In this document: in pieces, positions 41,900-52,092 of the stretch
Layout of the letters: every line of letters starts with the position of its first letter
Numbering within the stretch: position 1 is the first letter of the stretch
From: an uncultured Myxococcales bacterium
GTDB lineage: Bacteria > Myxococcota_A > UBA9042
Direction: 5' to 3'
NCBI GenBank assembly: GCA_903896545.1
Contig: CAITYF010000025.1
Location: 1 to 64,000 of the forward strand
Length of the DNA stretch: 64,000 bases
The notes under the pieces: model-generated
The model's database searches: none
What the model saw: only the letters and a program-made list of their open reading frames with translations
What the model was told of the DNA's origin: nothing
Translations under genes and position numbers: made by a program

Positions 41900-44800
41900 A
41901 TGCGCGTTTTTGTCCCTGTCGCCAACCATGCCAAACAGCCGCAGAAATCGCGGATTGTCCGCGCATGCTTGGGCGTGAGCCTGTGGGCGCTGAGCGCGTG
42001 CACGTCGACCCCGACCGCGGCGGTCGATGAAGGCACCGGCGTCACTGGCGGCATCACCGTGAAGATCGCCAAGCCGACCGCGGATGACCTCAAAGTGCCC
42101 TACGCCGCATCGATCGCGCTCAGCGGCACGTTGGCATTGGACAAGGGCGTCACACTCAAGAAGACTGGCGCGATTACCGTTTCTTTGGGCGATCGCTTGA
42201 CGGTGCCCTGCAGCGGGAGCGGCAACAAGTTCAATTGCACGCTCGATACGACGGGCAAGGACAAGCTGACGGGCCAACCGCTCATCGGCTGCAATGAAGT
42301 GTTGAGTATCACGGTGACGGCGAACGGAACGCTCGCCGGATCGGATGTTTCAGGCAGCGCAAGCGTGGACGCGGAGATCGACCAGTGCGAGCCCCAGCGC
42401 CAGCTGTTCGCGCTGCCGCACACGGAAAGTACGGCGCCGCCGGTGTTCGTGGGCAAGCAGAAGATCGGCGTCGTGGTTTCCGACACCCGATTGAAAGAAG
42501 CCTCGCTGGACGTCTTCGATCCTGACGGCAATTCCGTGCTTCCGAGTGGTCCGGTGGTGATGCCGGCTGGAACGACGAGCTGGAAATTTGAGTACACGTT
42601 GGACACGTCGACGCTGACCAAGACCGAAGCGCTGCAAGTCGTCCTGAAGGCCAAGGACCAGACAAACGACGAGGTGCAAACGACGTTGGACGTCTACAGC
42701 GTCAAGGCAGCGACGTTCCTGGGGCAGGTCAACGACGTGTTCTTGCATCCGACCAACGACGTGGTGATGGTGACGGCGGCAGAAGCGCCGGACGGTTTTG
42801 TTGCATTCACGAGCGACCCGACGCCGACATCCGGTCTGGATCGGCTCGCCGATGCGGTCGTGGGTGCGTCCGACGGTGTCTACATTCGTGCCGGCATGCC
42901 CAAGCGCAACAGCAACGGCGTGGCGATCAACAATCAAGGTGAAGCGCTTGGCGCCGACGCGGACACGCACGCGCACTCCCTGAAGTTCGAATTCGACGAG
43001 GCATTGCCGGTCATTCCGCTGGCCAAGTACCGGGCGATTCACTGGGGCACGCAGTCGGAAATCGACGCGAAGGCGGTGGCCAACGTTGTGCGCGTTTTTG
43101 TGCGCGATTTGGATGCCGATGGCGATCTGGACATCGTAGCGGTCGCAAACATCAGCGGCGATGGTCCCTCGCGCGGAGAGGCGTGGGCGATTCTGAATGT
43201 TCAGGCCAACGTCGTGCTGTCGAATGCAGAAACCCGGGTTGTGCGTGGGTTCAAGGTCGCGGACGTGATCCAGTTGCCGGCCCGCGCGCGGACGGCAGAA
43301 CTTGGGGACCTCAATGGCGATGGTCAGGAAGATTTGCTGATCGGTGCAACCAAGGAAACCATCGGTACGCAGACCGTGGATCAGGGCTTGCTGACGCTGT
43401 TGCTGCGGCCCGACCCGATCTGCGGCACGCCGGGCGACACGGCCGCGCCGACCAAGCCGTGCGGCGACGCGGCGGTGGATTACGCCACGCTCAGGAACGC
43501 CGAAATCTTTGCCAAGGACGTCAAGGTCGCGCCGAACATGGGCGTCACCGGCGTCGCGTCGATCGCGACGGGCGATTTCTATCAGGGTGGCGGTGTGGAC
43601 GTCTGCGTCGGTTCGGCGGATCGCCCGCTGGTTTCCTGCTACCGCAACGTCGACGGCGCCCTGAACCAAGCGCAGGACGCCTACCAGTTCAAGGACGGCG
43701 TGGACACGGGCTTGATTCGCGTCACTGACCTGACGCCCAAGAACGACAAGGACGGCCCGGACTTGTTGGTCGCCAGTGCGTCGGGCAAGTACCTGCGCTG
43801 GCTGAAAGGCAACCACAACGGCATCTTCTCCTACATCGAAGACACGAGCATCACGCACCGTAGCATCACGGTCTCAGTGAAGGACATGGCGATCGCGCCA
43901 GTTGGACCGAAGGGCGAGCAGTACGTCCTCGCTTCGGTCGGTGACGAAGTTTATCTGGTGCCTCTCGATCCGGCGGACGACGAGTACGTGCGCGCCTGCT
44001 TCCGCAGTTGGATCGTCGGCGGATCGGCGACGCGTGTGTCCGCGAACGACGTGGACGGTGACGGTGTTCTGGATCTCGTCAGCGCCAGCAACAAGGGCAT
44101 CGCGATCGCACAGGGTGCCACCAAGGACGGCAAGTTCACAGGCGGCTTCGTCGCGCCCAACGTTCACCACATCTGCGCGAGCTACTGGCCACCCAGCACG
44201 CGCGGCGTCCAGGAGATCGCGGCGGCCAAGGTCGGCGATTTCAACAAGGACAAGAAGCAAGAATTGCTCGTCATCGGCGTCGAGTCGAAGTCCGATCAAC
44301 CCGGCAACGGCGGCACTTGCTACAACGCATCGGGTGAGCATCCGATGCCGGTTTGGCCGATGGCGGTGTTCATGAACGACACGGGGCTGCTCAACCCGGA
44401 ACCTCGGCAGACGGAATTCTCACCGTACCACCCGACGGCGATTCAGAATGCTGGCGTTGTGCAGGATTGCAGCAAGGGCAGTCCGTCGTCATTCGGTCAC
44501 GTCACCGCGGCGGCGCTGGCGGACTTGAACGCCGACGGCTATCCCGACCTCGTCACCGTGCGCTCAGATAGCAACTACGCGGTGGGCAAGGAATTGAGCC
44601 AGTCCAAGGTCTGCACGTGCCTCTTTGACGAGCAGAACGAAGTCGAAAACGTGTACGGCGAAGAGGAGCCTGCGGGCGACTCGCCGGACAAGTCCGTGTG
44701 CTGCCGCAACTTCAGCGCGGACGACCCCAACAAGACCAAGCCGCTCATCGGCTTTGGCGGCGGGGCGCCGATGTCGCGCGCGTCGACGCACATCTTCTTG

Positions 44801-45853
44801 TCGAGCGCCACCGGTCCGCTGGGCATGCCCGGGACCTGTAACGCCGTGCCGCCAGCGGCAACGGGTGCGGGCATCTGTCACATGGCGCCCATCTTCGCCT
44901 TCGCGGGCGGTCGCAGCCCGGTGGACGTGCACGTGGCCGATTTGGATGGCGACAAGAAGCCCGACATCATCACGGCGATGGACAACGACGGCGTGAATTG
45001 CTTCAAGGGGGTGATTGAACACGGCCCGTTTCTGCAGGCGCGCGTCCGCTTGTTCAAGAACGTCGGCGGTTCGGTTGGTGACTTCGTCCAGCCCACTTTC
45101 ATCTCCGACTCGTCGTCCAGCAAGCGCGACCAAATCCAATTGCCCAATTGCGTCAACACGTTGTCGGTGTCCCAGAACCCAGTGAGCTACCGGATGCTGC
45201 CCGACGAGTTGCGGTCGATCACCACAGGTCCGTGGCCGAATCCGACTACGGGCAAACTGGATCCGGCGACGATCTTTGGCCTGGGTCACGCGTACGGGCA
45301 GATCGGCATTTTGCCGCACACGACCGTGTTCAACTATCTGACGCGGGTGCTCTCGCCGATGGGTGGTCCGCCGGACGCGTTCAACGCGACGGATATCAAC
45401 GGCGACGGCCTGACGGACATGTTGGTGCTGTCCAACGTCGGCACGCAGGTGGCCATTCTGACGGGTAAGCTGAACAACGGCGACACCAAAGACGCGGCTT
45501 TTGAAACGCAAATGGCGCTACCGCTGCTGAGCGCGACCTTCCCTGGTGCGGCAGCGGCGAGCATGGGTGACGTCAACAACGACGGCCACATCGACCTGGT
45601 GTTGATCGGAACGGACGCGTCGGTGCTCTTCCTTCTCGGCACCGGTACCGGTTCATTTGTGCGGTACGCCGGCGCGCCAGTCGCCGCAGACGCCAAAAGC
45701 GTGGAGATCGTCGACATGGACAACGACGGCTGCCAAGACCTCGTGGTGCGCTCTATCTACGGCGTGACGGTTGTGCACAACGAAGGTGCGTCGCTGGAAG
45801 ATTGCCCCGGTGCCGTTCGCTGGGCGCACGACGCGGAGCTCTTCGGGCAGTAG
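41900..45853 (+). CDS. Large surface lipoprotein with VCBS/FG-GAP repeats
   Basis: A 1317-residue lipoprotein (lipobox LSAC after a basic N-terminus). Residues 50-280 look beta-rich and may be Ig-like adhesin domains. The rest contains many FG-GAP/VCBS-type calcium loops of the form DxDxDGxxDL, for example VRDLDADGDLDIV, GDLNGDGQEDLLIG, VSANDVDGDGVLDLV, ADLNADGYPDLV, ADLDGDKKPDII and ATDINGDGLTDML. These suggest a large multi-blade propeller at the surface. A Cys-rich stretch near residues 905-945 interrupts it. It ends 6 bases from the converging NFACT gene. A binding or attachment role is inferred; no enzyme motif is visible. Confidence 0.85.
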   Translation: MRVFVPVANHAKQPQKSRIVRACLGVSLWALSACTSTPTAAVDEGTGVTGGITVKIAKPTADDLKVPYAASIALSGTLALDKGVTLKKTGAITVSLGDRLTVPCSGSGNKFNCTLDTTGKDKLTGQPLIGCNEVLSITVTANGTLAGSDVSGSASVDAEIDQCEPQRQLFALPHTESTAPPVFVGKQKIGVVVSDTRLKEASLDVFDPDGNSVLPSGPVVMPAGTTSWKFEYTLDTSTLTKTEALQVVLKAKDQTNDEVQTTLDVYSVKAATFLGQVNDVFLHPTNDVVMVTAAEAPDGFVAFTSDPTPTSGLDRLADAVVGASDGVYIRAGMPKRNSNGVAINNQGEALGADADTHAHSLKFEFDEALPVIPLAKYRAIHWGTQSEIDAKAVANVVRVFVRDLDADGDLDIVAVANISGDGPSRGEAWAILNVQANVVLSNAETRVVRGFKVADVIQLPARARTAELGDLNGDGQEDLLIGATKETIGTQTVDQGLLTLLLRPDPICGTPGDTAAPTKPCGDAAVDYATLRNAEIFAKDVKVAPNMGVTGVASIATGDFYQGGGVDVCVGSADRPLVSCYRNVDGALNQAQDAYQFKDGVDTGLIRVTDLTPKNDKDGPDLLVASASGKYLRWLKGNHNGIFSYIEDTSITHRSITVSVKDMAIAPVGPKGEQYVLASVGDEVYLVPLDPADDEYVRACFRSWIVGGSATRVSANDVDGDGVLDLVSASNKGIAIAQGATKDGKFTGGFVAPNVHHICASYWPPSTRGVQEIAAAKVGDFNKDKKQELLVIGVESKSDQPGNGGTCYNASGEHPMPVWPMAVFMNDTGLLNPEPRQTEFSPYHPTAIQNAGVVQDCSKGSPSSFGHVTAAALADLNADGYPDLVTVRSDSNYAVGKELSQSKVCTCLFDEQNEVENVYGEEEPAGDSPDKSVCCRNFSADDPNKTKPLIGFGGGAPMSRASTHIFLSSATGPLGMPGTCNAVPPAATGAGICHMAPIFAFAGGRSPVDVHVADLDGDKKPDIITAMDNDGVNCFKGVIEHGPFLQARVRLFKNVGGSVGDFVQPTFISDSSSSKRDQIQLPNCVNTLSVSQNPVSYRMLPDELRSITTGPWPNPTTGKLDPATIFGLGHAYGQIGILPHTTVFNYLTRVLSPMGGPPDAFNATDINGDGLTDMLVLSNVGTQVAILTGKLNNGDTKDAAFETQMALPLLSATFPGAAAASMGDVNNDGHIDLVLIGTDASVLFLLGTGTGSFVRYAGAPVAADAKSVEIVDMDNDGCQDLVVRSIYGVTVVHNEGASLEDCPGAVRWAHDAELFGQ

Positions 45854-45859
45854 GCGCTC

Positions 45860-46834
45860 CTACCGGTTGCGCGCGTAGAACCCGTCCACGACCGCGGCGT
45901 CGATGACCACGCGCACCACGCGCTCGCGGCTGACGTAGACGCTGCCCGCCGGCGCGCCCTTGACCTTGCGCACGTCTTTGCCCAGACACAGCGTGATGTC
46001 GCACGCCTCGCCTTTGCCCACGCCTGACAAGTGACCCGCCAGCATCGCGCAGGCATCGATCTCACTTGGCTTGACGGCATTTGTTCCTTCTATCCGCAGC
46101 ATCACGTGCGCGCCCGTCCGATCGCGCAGGTGAAACCACAGATCGCGACCGCGCAGGAGCCGAGTCACCAGCGCATCATTGCCGTCCGCGGACTTGCCCG
46201 CCAGGACGACGGCGTTCTGCGGCGAACGAAACAGCCGCACGCCATCGGGCAACTCCTTGCCGCGCGACACCTTGCGCACGTCGGACTCAACTTTGGGTGC
46301 GACCTGCAGGCGCACGCCCAACTGCCGCACCGTCAGCAGCCACGCCGTCACTTGGCGCAGCAGGTCGCGCGGCCGTGGAGCGTCCGGCACTTGTGCGTCA
46401 AATGCCGAGGCACGCTCCAGCAGCAGTTCGAGCTCCGTCAGCCGCGCCACCACTTCATCAAGCCGCGCGTGGGTCTGCGCCTCGCGCTGACGCACGATCT
46501 TCAAGCCTTGGCTCAAGCCCTTCGCGCGGCGAAACAGCTTGTCGAGATTCTGTTGCGGCGACAAATCGCGCTGCAGCGGCACCTCGATCGTTTCATCTTC
46601 AAGCCACGGCACCGGAAGCGTCACGCGATCGGCGCCGCGTGGCACCTGATCGAGCGACACCTTCAGCACTTCACCTGCCAAACGCAGCGTTTCACCACCG
46701 GCACATGCCGCCGCGTCCGCGGGCAGCTTCTCCAGCAACCGCAGCGCCTTCTTGCGTTCGGTCGTCAGCGCGCGTCGCGCATCCGCAGTCTCCGCCCGCA
46801 CGCGTTCAGCCAGAGGCGGTAGCGCGTCCGTCAT
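45860..46834 (-). CDS. NFACT-R (DUF814) domain RNA-binding protein
   Basis: A 324-residue protein with a coiled-coil-rich N-terminal half and a C-terminal NFACT-R domain ([18 protein letters not shown]...[17 protein letters not shown]). Full-length RqcH/NFACT proteins also have an NFACT-N domain, used in ribosome rescue, which is missing here. The protein may bind tRNA, or 50S subunits on its own. It overlaps moaC by 4 bases. Confidence 0.8.
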   Translation of the reverse strand: MTDALPPLAERVRAETADARRALTTERKKALRLLEKLPADAAACAGGETLRLAGEVLKVSLDQVPRGADRVTLPVPWLEDETIEVPLQRDLSPQQNLDKLFRRAKGLSQGLKIVRQREAQTHARLDEVVARLTELELLLERASAFDAQVPDAPRPRDLLRQVTAWLLTVRQLGVRLQVAPKVESDVRKVSRGKELPDGVRLFRSPQNAVVLAGKSADGNDALVTRLLRGRDLWFHLRDRTGAHVMLRIEGTNAVKPSEIDACAMLAGHLSGVGKGEACDITLCLGKDVRKVKGAPAGSVYVSRERVVRVVIDAAVVDGFYARNR

Positions 46835-47301
46835 GGTCCGTGCGGTCGCAAATGGCCAGATTTGCCACCGATTTTTTCAAGCAGCCGCACATCCGCGATG
46901 ATGGCGGCTTTGTCGACCGCCTTCACCATGTCATACAGCGTCAGCGCCGCGACCGTCACTGCCGTCAGCGCTTCCATCTCGACACCGGTGCGATCAAAAG
47001 CGGCGACTTTGCTCTTCAGCAGCACGCCGTCATCGAGAAACTCTGCCGTCACCGTGATCTGGGTGAGCCGCAGTGGATGACACAGCGGGATGAGCTCGTG
47101 GGTCCGTTTGGCCGCCTGAATGCCGGCGATCCGCGCCACTTGGAGCGCGTCGCCTTTCTTCGTGCCGACACGAACGGCTTGCAGCGCCTCGGGCGACATC
47201 GTCACGCGGGCTTGCGCCACCGCCGACCGCGCCGTCTCCGCTTTGTCGCCAACAGCCACCATGTGCGCGCGACCGTGCTCGTCCAGGTGCGTCAGGGGCA
47301 T
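46831..47301 (-). CDS. moaC: Cyclic pyranopterin monophosphate synthase
   Basis: A 156-residue MoaC that makes cPMP, the first stable precursor of the molybdenum cofactor. The motifs [37 protein letters not shown] and MVKAVDK are complete. It lies directly after fbp with no gap and overlaps the NFACT gene. The cofactor is needed by the formate dehydrogenase encoded at 10288. Confidence 0.95.
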   Translation of the reverse strand: MPLTHLDEHGRAHMVAVGDKAETARSAVAQARVTMSPEALQAVRVGTKKGDALQVARIAGIQAAKRTHELIPLCHPLRLTQITVTAEFLDDGVLLKSKVAAFDRTGVEMEALTAVTVAALTLYDMVKAVDKAAIIADVRLLEKIGGKSGHLRPHGP

Positions 47302-48303
47302 CTACCGGTCTTCCGCGATCAGCTTGCCGTACAGTTCGACTTCCTGCTTGTTGCCGATGATGAGCGGGACGCGCATGTGCAGGCCAGTCGGCACGATGTC
47401 GAGCATGCGTTGACGGCCATTGGTCGCCGCGCCGCCCGCTTGCTCAACGACGAACGCCAGCGGGTGGCACTCGTAGAGAATCCGCAGCTTGCCGTTGGGC
47501 GACTTGCGATCGTCGGGGTAGATGAACACGCCACCTTGCAGCAGGTTGCGGTGCACATCCGCGACAAGCGTACCGACGTAACGCAGCCCAGTCTTCTTGT
47601 AGCGCTCTTCCTTGCTGTTCGCGATGCCGTCCCAAAATTCCAACGTGCCCGGCAGCCAGTTTTTGCGGTTCAGCACGTTGCCCGACAAGCAGCGCGGCGA
47701 ATCTGGAATCTGGATGTCCGGGTGCGTGAGCACGAATTCGCCGATGGACGGATCGAGCGTGAAGCCGTCGACGCCGTCGCCAGTCGTGTAGACGAACATC
47801 GTGGATGAGCCGTAGACGGCGTAGCCCGCGCAGACCTGTTCGCTGCCCGCTGCGAGGAAGTCCTCGACAACCGCTTCGCGGCCGGTTTCCTTGCGCACCC
47901 GAATGCTGAAGATCGTGCCGATCGTGACGTTGACGTCGATGTTGGACGAGCCATCCAGCGGGTCAAAGCACACGAGGTACTTGCCTTCCAGCCGTCCGCC
48001 TTCGGTCACCTGAATGAACTCTTCTTCCTCGGACGCGATCGCCGCGACCATCGGGAGGTCGTTCAGGAGCTCGATCAACAGATCATTGGCGATGACGTCG
48101 AGGCGCTGCACCTCTTCGCCTTGCACGTTGTCCTTGCCGGCTTTCCCCAGCACGTCGAGCAATCCGGCTTTGGCCACTTGGCGCGACACAACCTTGCACG
48201 CCAACGCGATGTGGTTGAGTAGCAAAGTGAAGTCGCCCGTCGCACCTTCGTACGACTTCTTGCGCTGGAGGATGGTGCGGGAGAGGGTCATCAACTCGGA
48301 CAT
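47302..48303 (-). CDS. fbp: Fructose-1,6-bisphosphatase, class I
   Basis: A 333-residue class I FBPase, the irreversible step of gluconeogenesis. The metal/substrate motif DPLDGSSN is at 114-121. Other signatures include SEEEEF, GYAVYGSS and KLRILYECHPLAFVVEQAGG. A GAGG ribosome-binding site lies just before ATG 48303, and a 16-bp direct repeat lies 43-78 bases upstream. It heads the fbp-moaC-NFACT operon. Confidence 0.95.
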   Translation of the reverse strand: MSELMTLSRTILQRKKSYEGATGDFTLLLNHIALACKVVSRQVAKAGLLDVLGKAGKDNVQGEEVQRLDVIANDLLIELLNDLPMVAAIASEEEEFIQVTEGGRLEGKYLVCFDPLDGSSNIDVNVTIGTIFSIRVRKETGREAVVEDFLAAGSEQVCAGYAVYGSSTMFVYTTGDGVDGFTLDPSIGEFVLTHPDIQIPDSPRCLSGNVLNRKNWLPGTLEFWDGIANSKEERYKKTGLRYVGTLVADVHRNLLQGGVFIYPDDRKSPNGKLRILYECHPLAFVVEQAGGAATNGRQRMLDIVPTGLHMRVPLIIGNKQEVELYGKLIAEDR

Positions 48304-48345
48304 CGGGAGCCTCGCGAAAATGCCGCGCGAAGCGTGCTCGACAGT

Positions 48346-48380
48346 GTCCGAATCGTCAAGCTACGTCCGAATCGTCAAGC
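48346..48380 (-). promoter_or_regulatory. 16-bp direct repeat upstream of fbp
   Basis: GTCCGAATCGTCAAGC occurs exactly at 48346-48361 and 48365-48380, 19 bases apart. On the minus strand each copy contains TTGAC, so the repeat may supply a -35 box plus a tandem regulator site for fbp. Two sites about two helical turns apart suit a dimer or cooperative binding. Confidence 0.5.
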
Positions 48381-48516
48381 CACACACGCTGACCGAAGGT
48401 TGAGATCAGCCGCTCTCGATCCGCGGTGTGCCACCGGAGGTGCCCGCTCGCGGTCAGAGTCCGAAGTGTGACAGGTCTACCCAATGAGCGGTGGTGTTCG
48501 ATTCACGTCAGCAAGT

Positions 48517-50247
48517 TTAGCGGCGACGCGTGGGCGCGGGCGCGCTCGAAGTAGCCGGACGCGTGGCCGACGGCGCGGACGCGGGCGGCGGCGAGAAGCG
48601 CGGCGCTGAGGACGGCTGGTACGACGGCGGGCTATAGCTCGGCGCTGCACGCTGCGGCTGGTAGACCGGCGCGGGGTTGTACGTCGGCGTACCCGCCCGC
48701 GTCGGCGGCTGGTACGTTTGCGTGGGCTGGTAGGTCGGCGTCGCGGCACGGCTCGGCGCCTGATACGTCGGCGCCTGATACGTGGGCGCTTGGTAGGTGG
48801 GCGTCGCGGCGCGCGTCGGCGGCGTGTAGGTCGGCGGCGTGTAGCGGTTCGGCGCCGGCGCGTAGTTCCCGTTTTCGACGGGTGGTGGGGACGGACGCGG
48901 CACGGTCGTTTGCGCCCCCGGAATGTTCGGGCCTGCGCCCGTATAGCCCGCACCGGGCCGAGTCGGCGGGTCCACGGTGTTCGTGCCGGGACGCGTGGGC
49001 GGATCGACTGTCGGTGTGCCGACGTCCGGGCGCGTCGGGTACGTCGGATTGACCGGCGTGCCCACGCCCGGCCGGGTCGGGACTGTCGGGTACGTCGGAT
49101 TGACCGGCGTGCCGACGCCAGGACGCGTCGGGTAGGTCGGATCTGTCGGATTGACCGGCGTGCCGACGCCAGGACGGGTCGGGACTGTCGGGTACGTCGG
49201 ATTGACCGGCGTACCCACGCCAGGACGGGTCGGGTACGTCGGATTGGTCGGGTTGACCGGCGTACCGACGCCAGGACGCGTCGGGTTCGGAACGTACGGA
49301 TCCGGCGTGGTCGGCGGATTCGTCACGCCCGGACGCGTCGGGTACGTCGGATTCACCGGCGTCACAACCGGAGTCGTCACACCGGGGCGGGTCGCCGGCG
49401 GCTGCGTTGCCGTTCCATACGTACCGCCAGCCGGCGGCGTCGCGTTGTCTGGAATGCGCCGTGGTTGCACCGAAGGCACCTGAGCGATCGGCCGCGTGTC
49501 CACCGGACGTGCGGTCCACTGCTGCACCTGATCGCGTCCGGGACCGGCGTTGTACGCGACGGCCTGACCGTTGTTGCCGCGAATGTTGGAGGAGTTGTCC
49601 ACGATCACCGTCTGCTGGTGAATCCGCGGGACCTCCGAAGCGGACACGACGACATGCTGCACTTTGCCGCCGCCGAACTGTGCCGTTGGCACGTAGGTCC
49701 AGTAGGTCGAGTGCCCGTGAATGTCGCCCCACGACGCGCCGCCAGGGCCCATCGGCGCCCAACCCACGCAACCGCCGCCGTGGCTCCAGCTGACCCACGC
49801 AGGGCCCCACGTGTAGTCCGGAATCCAGACCCAGTTGCGACCGTTCATCCAGGTCCAGCGGCCGTAGTGGTACGGGCCGGCGCCCCACGCTTCATCGCTC
49901 ACCCAGCTCCAGCCGTAGTCGGTGTACTGCCATTGGCCGTAGAAGTACGGACGCCAGCCGGGCGTGCGGTTGGCGTAGGGCACCCAAATGCGGCCGTATT
50001 CGCCGGTCGTTTCCCACTGGCCATACGGGGTCAAATCGGCAAAGTGCGGGTCTGGCGCCACGCCCACGTCCACCGTTTGTGCCTGAACGGGCCGTTGCGG
50101 CTGCGCGTAGCCCGGCGCGCCACCCTGGCTGTAGTAGTCGCGCGCATACCAGCGATCCTCCGTGTAGATGGGGCCGCAGCCGACCATCAACGCGACGCTG
50201 CTCAGAATCGTGGCGCCCAAAAACTGCTTGTAAGTCGAGGTCTTCAT
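48517..50247 (-). CDS. DUF6600-like lipoprotein with Pro-rich tandem-repeat tail
   Basis: A 576-residue lipoprotein. ATG 50247 follows GGAGGAAG and starts a signal peptide with lipobox MVGC. Residues 60-190 are the Trp/Tyr/Gly-rich pattern of DUF6600 (YGQWETTGEYGRIWVPY, GWRPYFYGQWQYTDYGWSW, WIPDYTWGPAWVSW). The remainder is a low-complexity Pro/Thr/Gly tail with repeated TRPGVGTPVNPTYPT units and then a Tyr/Gln/Pro/Thr stretch. A cell-wall-spanning or surface stalk is plausible. No catalytic motif. It is transcribed divergently from the ferredoxin gene. Confidence 0.75.
   Translation of the reverse strand: MKTSTYKQFLGATILSSVALMVGCGPIYTEDRWYARDYYSQGGAPGYAQPQRPVQAQTVDVGVAPDPHFADLTPYGQWETTGEYGRIWVPYANRTPGWRPYFYGQWQYTDYGWSWVSDEAWGAGPYHYGRWTWMNGRNWVWIPDYTWGPAWVSWSHGGGCVGWAPMGPGGASWGDIHGHSTYWTYVPTAQFGGGKVQHVVVSASEVPRIHQQTVIVDNSSNIRGNNGQAVAYNAGPGRDQVQQWTARPVDTRPIAQVPSVQPRRIPDNATPPAGGTYGTATQPPATRPGVTTPVVTPVNPTYPTRPGVTNPPTTPDPYVPNPTRPGVGTPVNPTNPTYPTRPGVGTPVNPTYPTVPTRPGVGTPVNPTDPTYPTRPGVGTPVNPTYPTVPTRPGVGTPVNPTYPTRPDVGTPTVDPPTRPGTNTVDPPTRPGAGYTGAGPNIPGAQTTVPRPSPPPVENGNYAPAPNRYTPPTYTPPTRAATPTYQAPTYQAPTYQAPSRAATPTYQPTQTYQPPTRAGTPTYNPAPVYQPQRAAPSYSPPSYQPSSAPRFSPPPASAPSATRPATSSAPAPTRRR
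49030..49410 (-). repeat. Tandem DNA repeats coding the Pro-rich tail
   Basis: Seven to eight imperfect units of roughly 42-57 bases encode TRPGVGTPVNPT with YPT or NPT spacers. Units are near-identical at the DNA level, so the array could change length by slippage. Confidence 0.75.
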
Positions 50248-50467
50248 CACTTCTTCCTCCAATGGGTGCCGCGCGAGACCGTTTGCCTGCATGCGGCGGT
50301 CAGGTTTTTGCGCCCGACACAATGGACAACGCACAACCAGAACGCGTATTCAATGCAACGGGCGCACCATCTTTCGCCATGGACGGCATGCGGACGTCGG
50401 CGAACGAGTGTAGCATCTCCATGCGCGGAGGTGCAGCCGCGACCAAGAAGTTTTCCAAGGAACCTGC
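50248..50467. other. Divergent intergenic region, lipoprotein and ferredoxin genes
   Basis: About 220 bases holding the ribosome-binding sites of both flanking genes and presumably their promoters. I see no hairpin or repeat worth naming. Confidence 0.45.
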
Positions 50468-50845
50468 ATGGCCTACGTGATTACCCGCCTCTGTGTTGAC
50501 TGCCTGGACAAAGGCTGCGTCGAAGTATGTCCGGTTGAGTGCATTTACGAGCCCAAAGAGGCCGCGCCGCCTGAACGCCCGAACATGCTGTATATCCATC
50601 CGATCGAATGCATCAACTGCGGTGCGTGCGAGCCGGAATGTCCGTGGCAGGCGATCTTCGAGGATCGCGAAGTGCCCGATGCGTTCGCTGCTGACCTCGA
50701 ACTGAACGCACGCACGAAAGACGAGCCGAAGGCGTATCGGGTCGCGTTGCCGCATCGCGACGAGGAAGGGCGCCTTCAGCCCAAACACCGGCCATCTGCC
50801 GATCAAGTGCGGGCCAATCGCCTGCGTTGGGATGAAAAGCCTTGA
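50468..50845 (+). CDS. Ferredoxin with two cluster sites (FdxA-like)
   Basis: A 125-residue ferredoxin. The first site has Cys9, Cys12, Cys17, Cys21 and Cys25; the second is [12 protein letters not shown] (Cys48, 51, 54, 58). This is the arrangement of 7Fe/8Fe ferredoxins. A hydrophilic C-terminal extension of about 60 residues follows. It is coupled to the next gene by a TTGA overlap. Confidence 0.88.
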   Translation: MAYVITRLCVDCLDKGCVEVCPVECIYEPKEAAPPERPNMLYIHPIECINCGACEPECPWQAIFEDREVPDAFAADLELNARTKDEPKAYRVALPHRDEEGRLQPKHRPSADQVRANRLRWDEKP

Positions 50846-52092
50846 ACGCTCGTCAATCCGCCGTGTGTCTCCTGGTGCTGACCTCGCTGGGTCTGATGCA
50901 ATGCAGCGCGCCGCAGGTGACCAAGACGCTGACGCCGATGGAGCACGCGCTGCAGTTGCGCGACGACGGACGGCTCGCCGAGGCGGAGCAGGAGTTCAAG
51001 ACGCTGGCGGATCGCGGCGAGCCGCGCGCGACCTTGGAACTGGCGGAGACGCAAATTCTCCGCGGGCATCACGCCGACGCGCTGGCACTCTTGAAGCCGC
51101 GTGCCACCGCGGACGTGAACGACGCCGAAGCGGTGGGACTGCTCGCGCGGGCTCTTGACGGGCTGGGGCGCATCGACGAGTCGATTGCAATGTTTGCACG
51201 ACGGCTGACCCTGAAGCCAGACGACGTGGCGGCGGCGGTGCGGATGGCGGAACTGCTTTTGGCGCGCGGCGACCCGGATCACGCCTCGCGGGTGGCCTAT
51301 GCGGGGCTCAAGCTGCACGCGGACGAGCCGCGGCTGCTCGTGGTGGCCGCGCGCACGATGCTGGCGCGCGGGCGTCTGCCGACCGCGCTGGAGCTGGCCA
51401 AGCAGGTGACGGAGCTCGCGCCGCGCAACGCGGATGCGTGGCTGGTGCGGGGGCAGGTCCACGCGATGGCGGGCGATCTGGCGGACGCGGAGGCCGCGCT
51501 ACGGACCGCGCTGCAGATCGCACCGGATGGCCGCGACGCGCAAAGCGAGCTGGCGAGCGTCTGGCTCGAGCAAGGCGCGACCGACAAGGCCGTGGCCATC
51601 TTGCAGAAGCTGGTGGGTGCGCTGCCGACGGACGCCTCGCTGTGGAATCAACTGGCGGCGGCCAAGCACAAGGCGGGCAATTCCGATGGCGCGATAGCGG
51701 CGTTGGACACGGCGATCAGCCTGCAGCCGCGACGTCCGGTTTTGTATCGCAACCTCGCCGAGGTCGCGCTGGACGCGGGCTGGCCGGATCGCGCGGTGCA
51801 GGCGGCAGCGCAAGCGCGGACGCTGGTGCAGGCGCGCGTTCAGGACGTCGTCGCCATGCCAGAATTGGATCGGCTGCACTTGCGGGCGATCGTCGCGCAA
51901 GTGATGACGCAGCGCGTGTGCAAGCATGACCGCAATGCCGCGGGGTTGGAGGCCGAGTTGCTGACCGCCGCGCAAAAAAGCGCGATCAAGACAACTTCTG
52001 CGGAATTGACCGCGGCTGCCAACACTGTGGAAGATGCCGTTCGCGCCGCCGTGGCGCGCTGCCGCGTTGCACCCACACCAGGAAAACCATGA
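50842..52092 (+). CDS. TPR lipoprotein
   Basis: A 416-residue protein with lipobox LMQC and about eight tetratricopeptide repeats (residues 35-320), for example [16 protein letters not shown] and [16 protein letters not shown]. The TTG at 50842 overlaps the ferredoxin stop. TPR proteins act as scaffolds in outer-membrane or envelope complexes. It overlaps moxR by 4 bases. Confidence 0.8.
   Translation: MNARQSAVCLLVLTSLGLMQCSAPQVTKTLTPMEHALQLRDDGRLAEAEQEFKTLADRGEPRATLELAETQILRGHHADALALLKPRATADVNDAEAVGLLARALDGLGRIDESIAMFARRLTLKPDDVAAAVRMAELLLARGDPDHASRVAYAGLKLHADEPRLLVVAARTMLARGRLPTALELAKQVTELAPRNADAWLVRGQVHAMAGDLADAEAALRTALQIAPDGRDAQSELASVWLEQGATDKAVAILQKLVGALPTDASLWNQLAAAKHKAGNSDGAIAALDTAISLQPRRPVLYRNLAEVALDAGWPDRAVQAAAQARTLVQARVQDVVAMPELDRLHLRAIVAQVMTQRVCKHDRNAAGLEAELLTAAQKSAIKTTSAELTAAANTVEDAVRAAVARCRVAPTPGKP

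Noticed and set aside
49030-49410. Regular short repeats that could suggest a CRISPR array
   Set aside because: The units are contiguous, in frame and coding, with no unique spacers and no cas genes.
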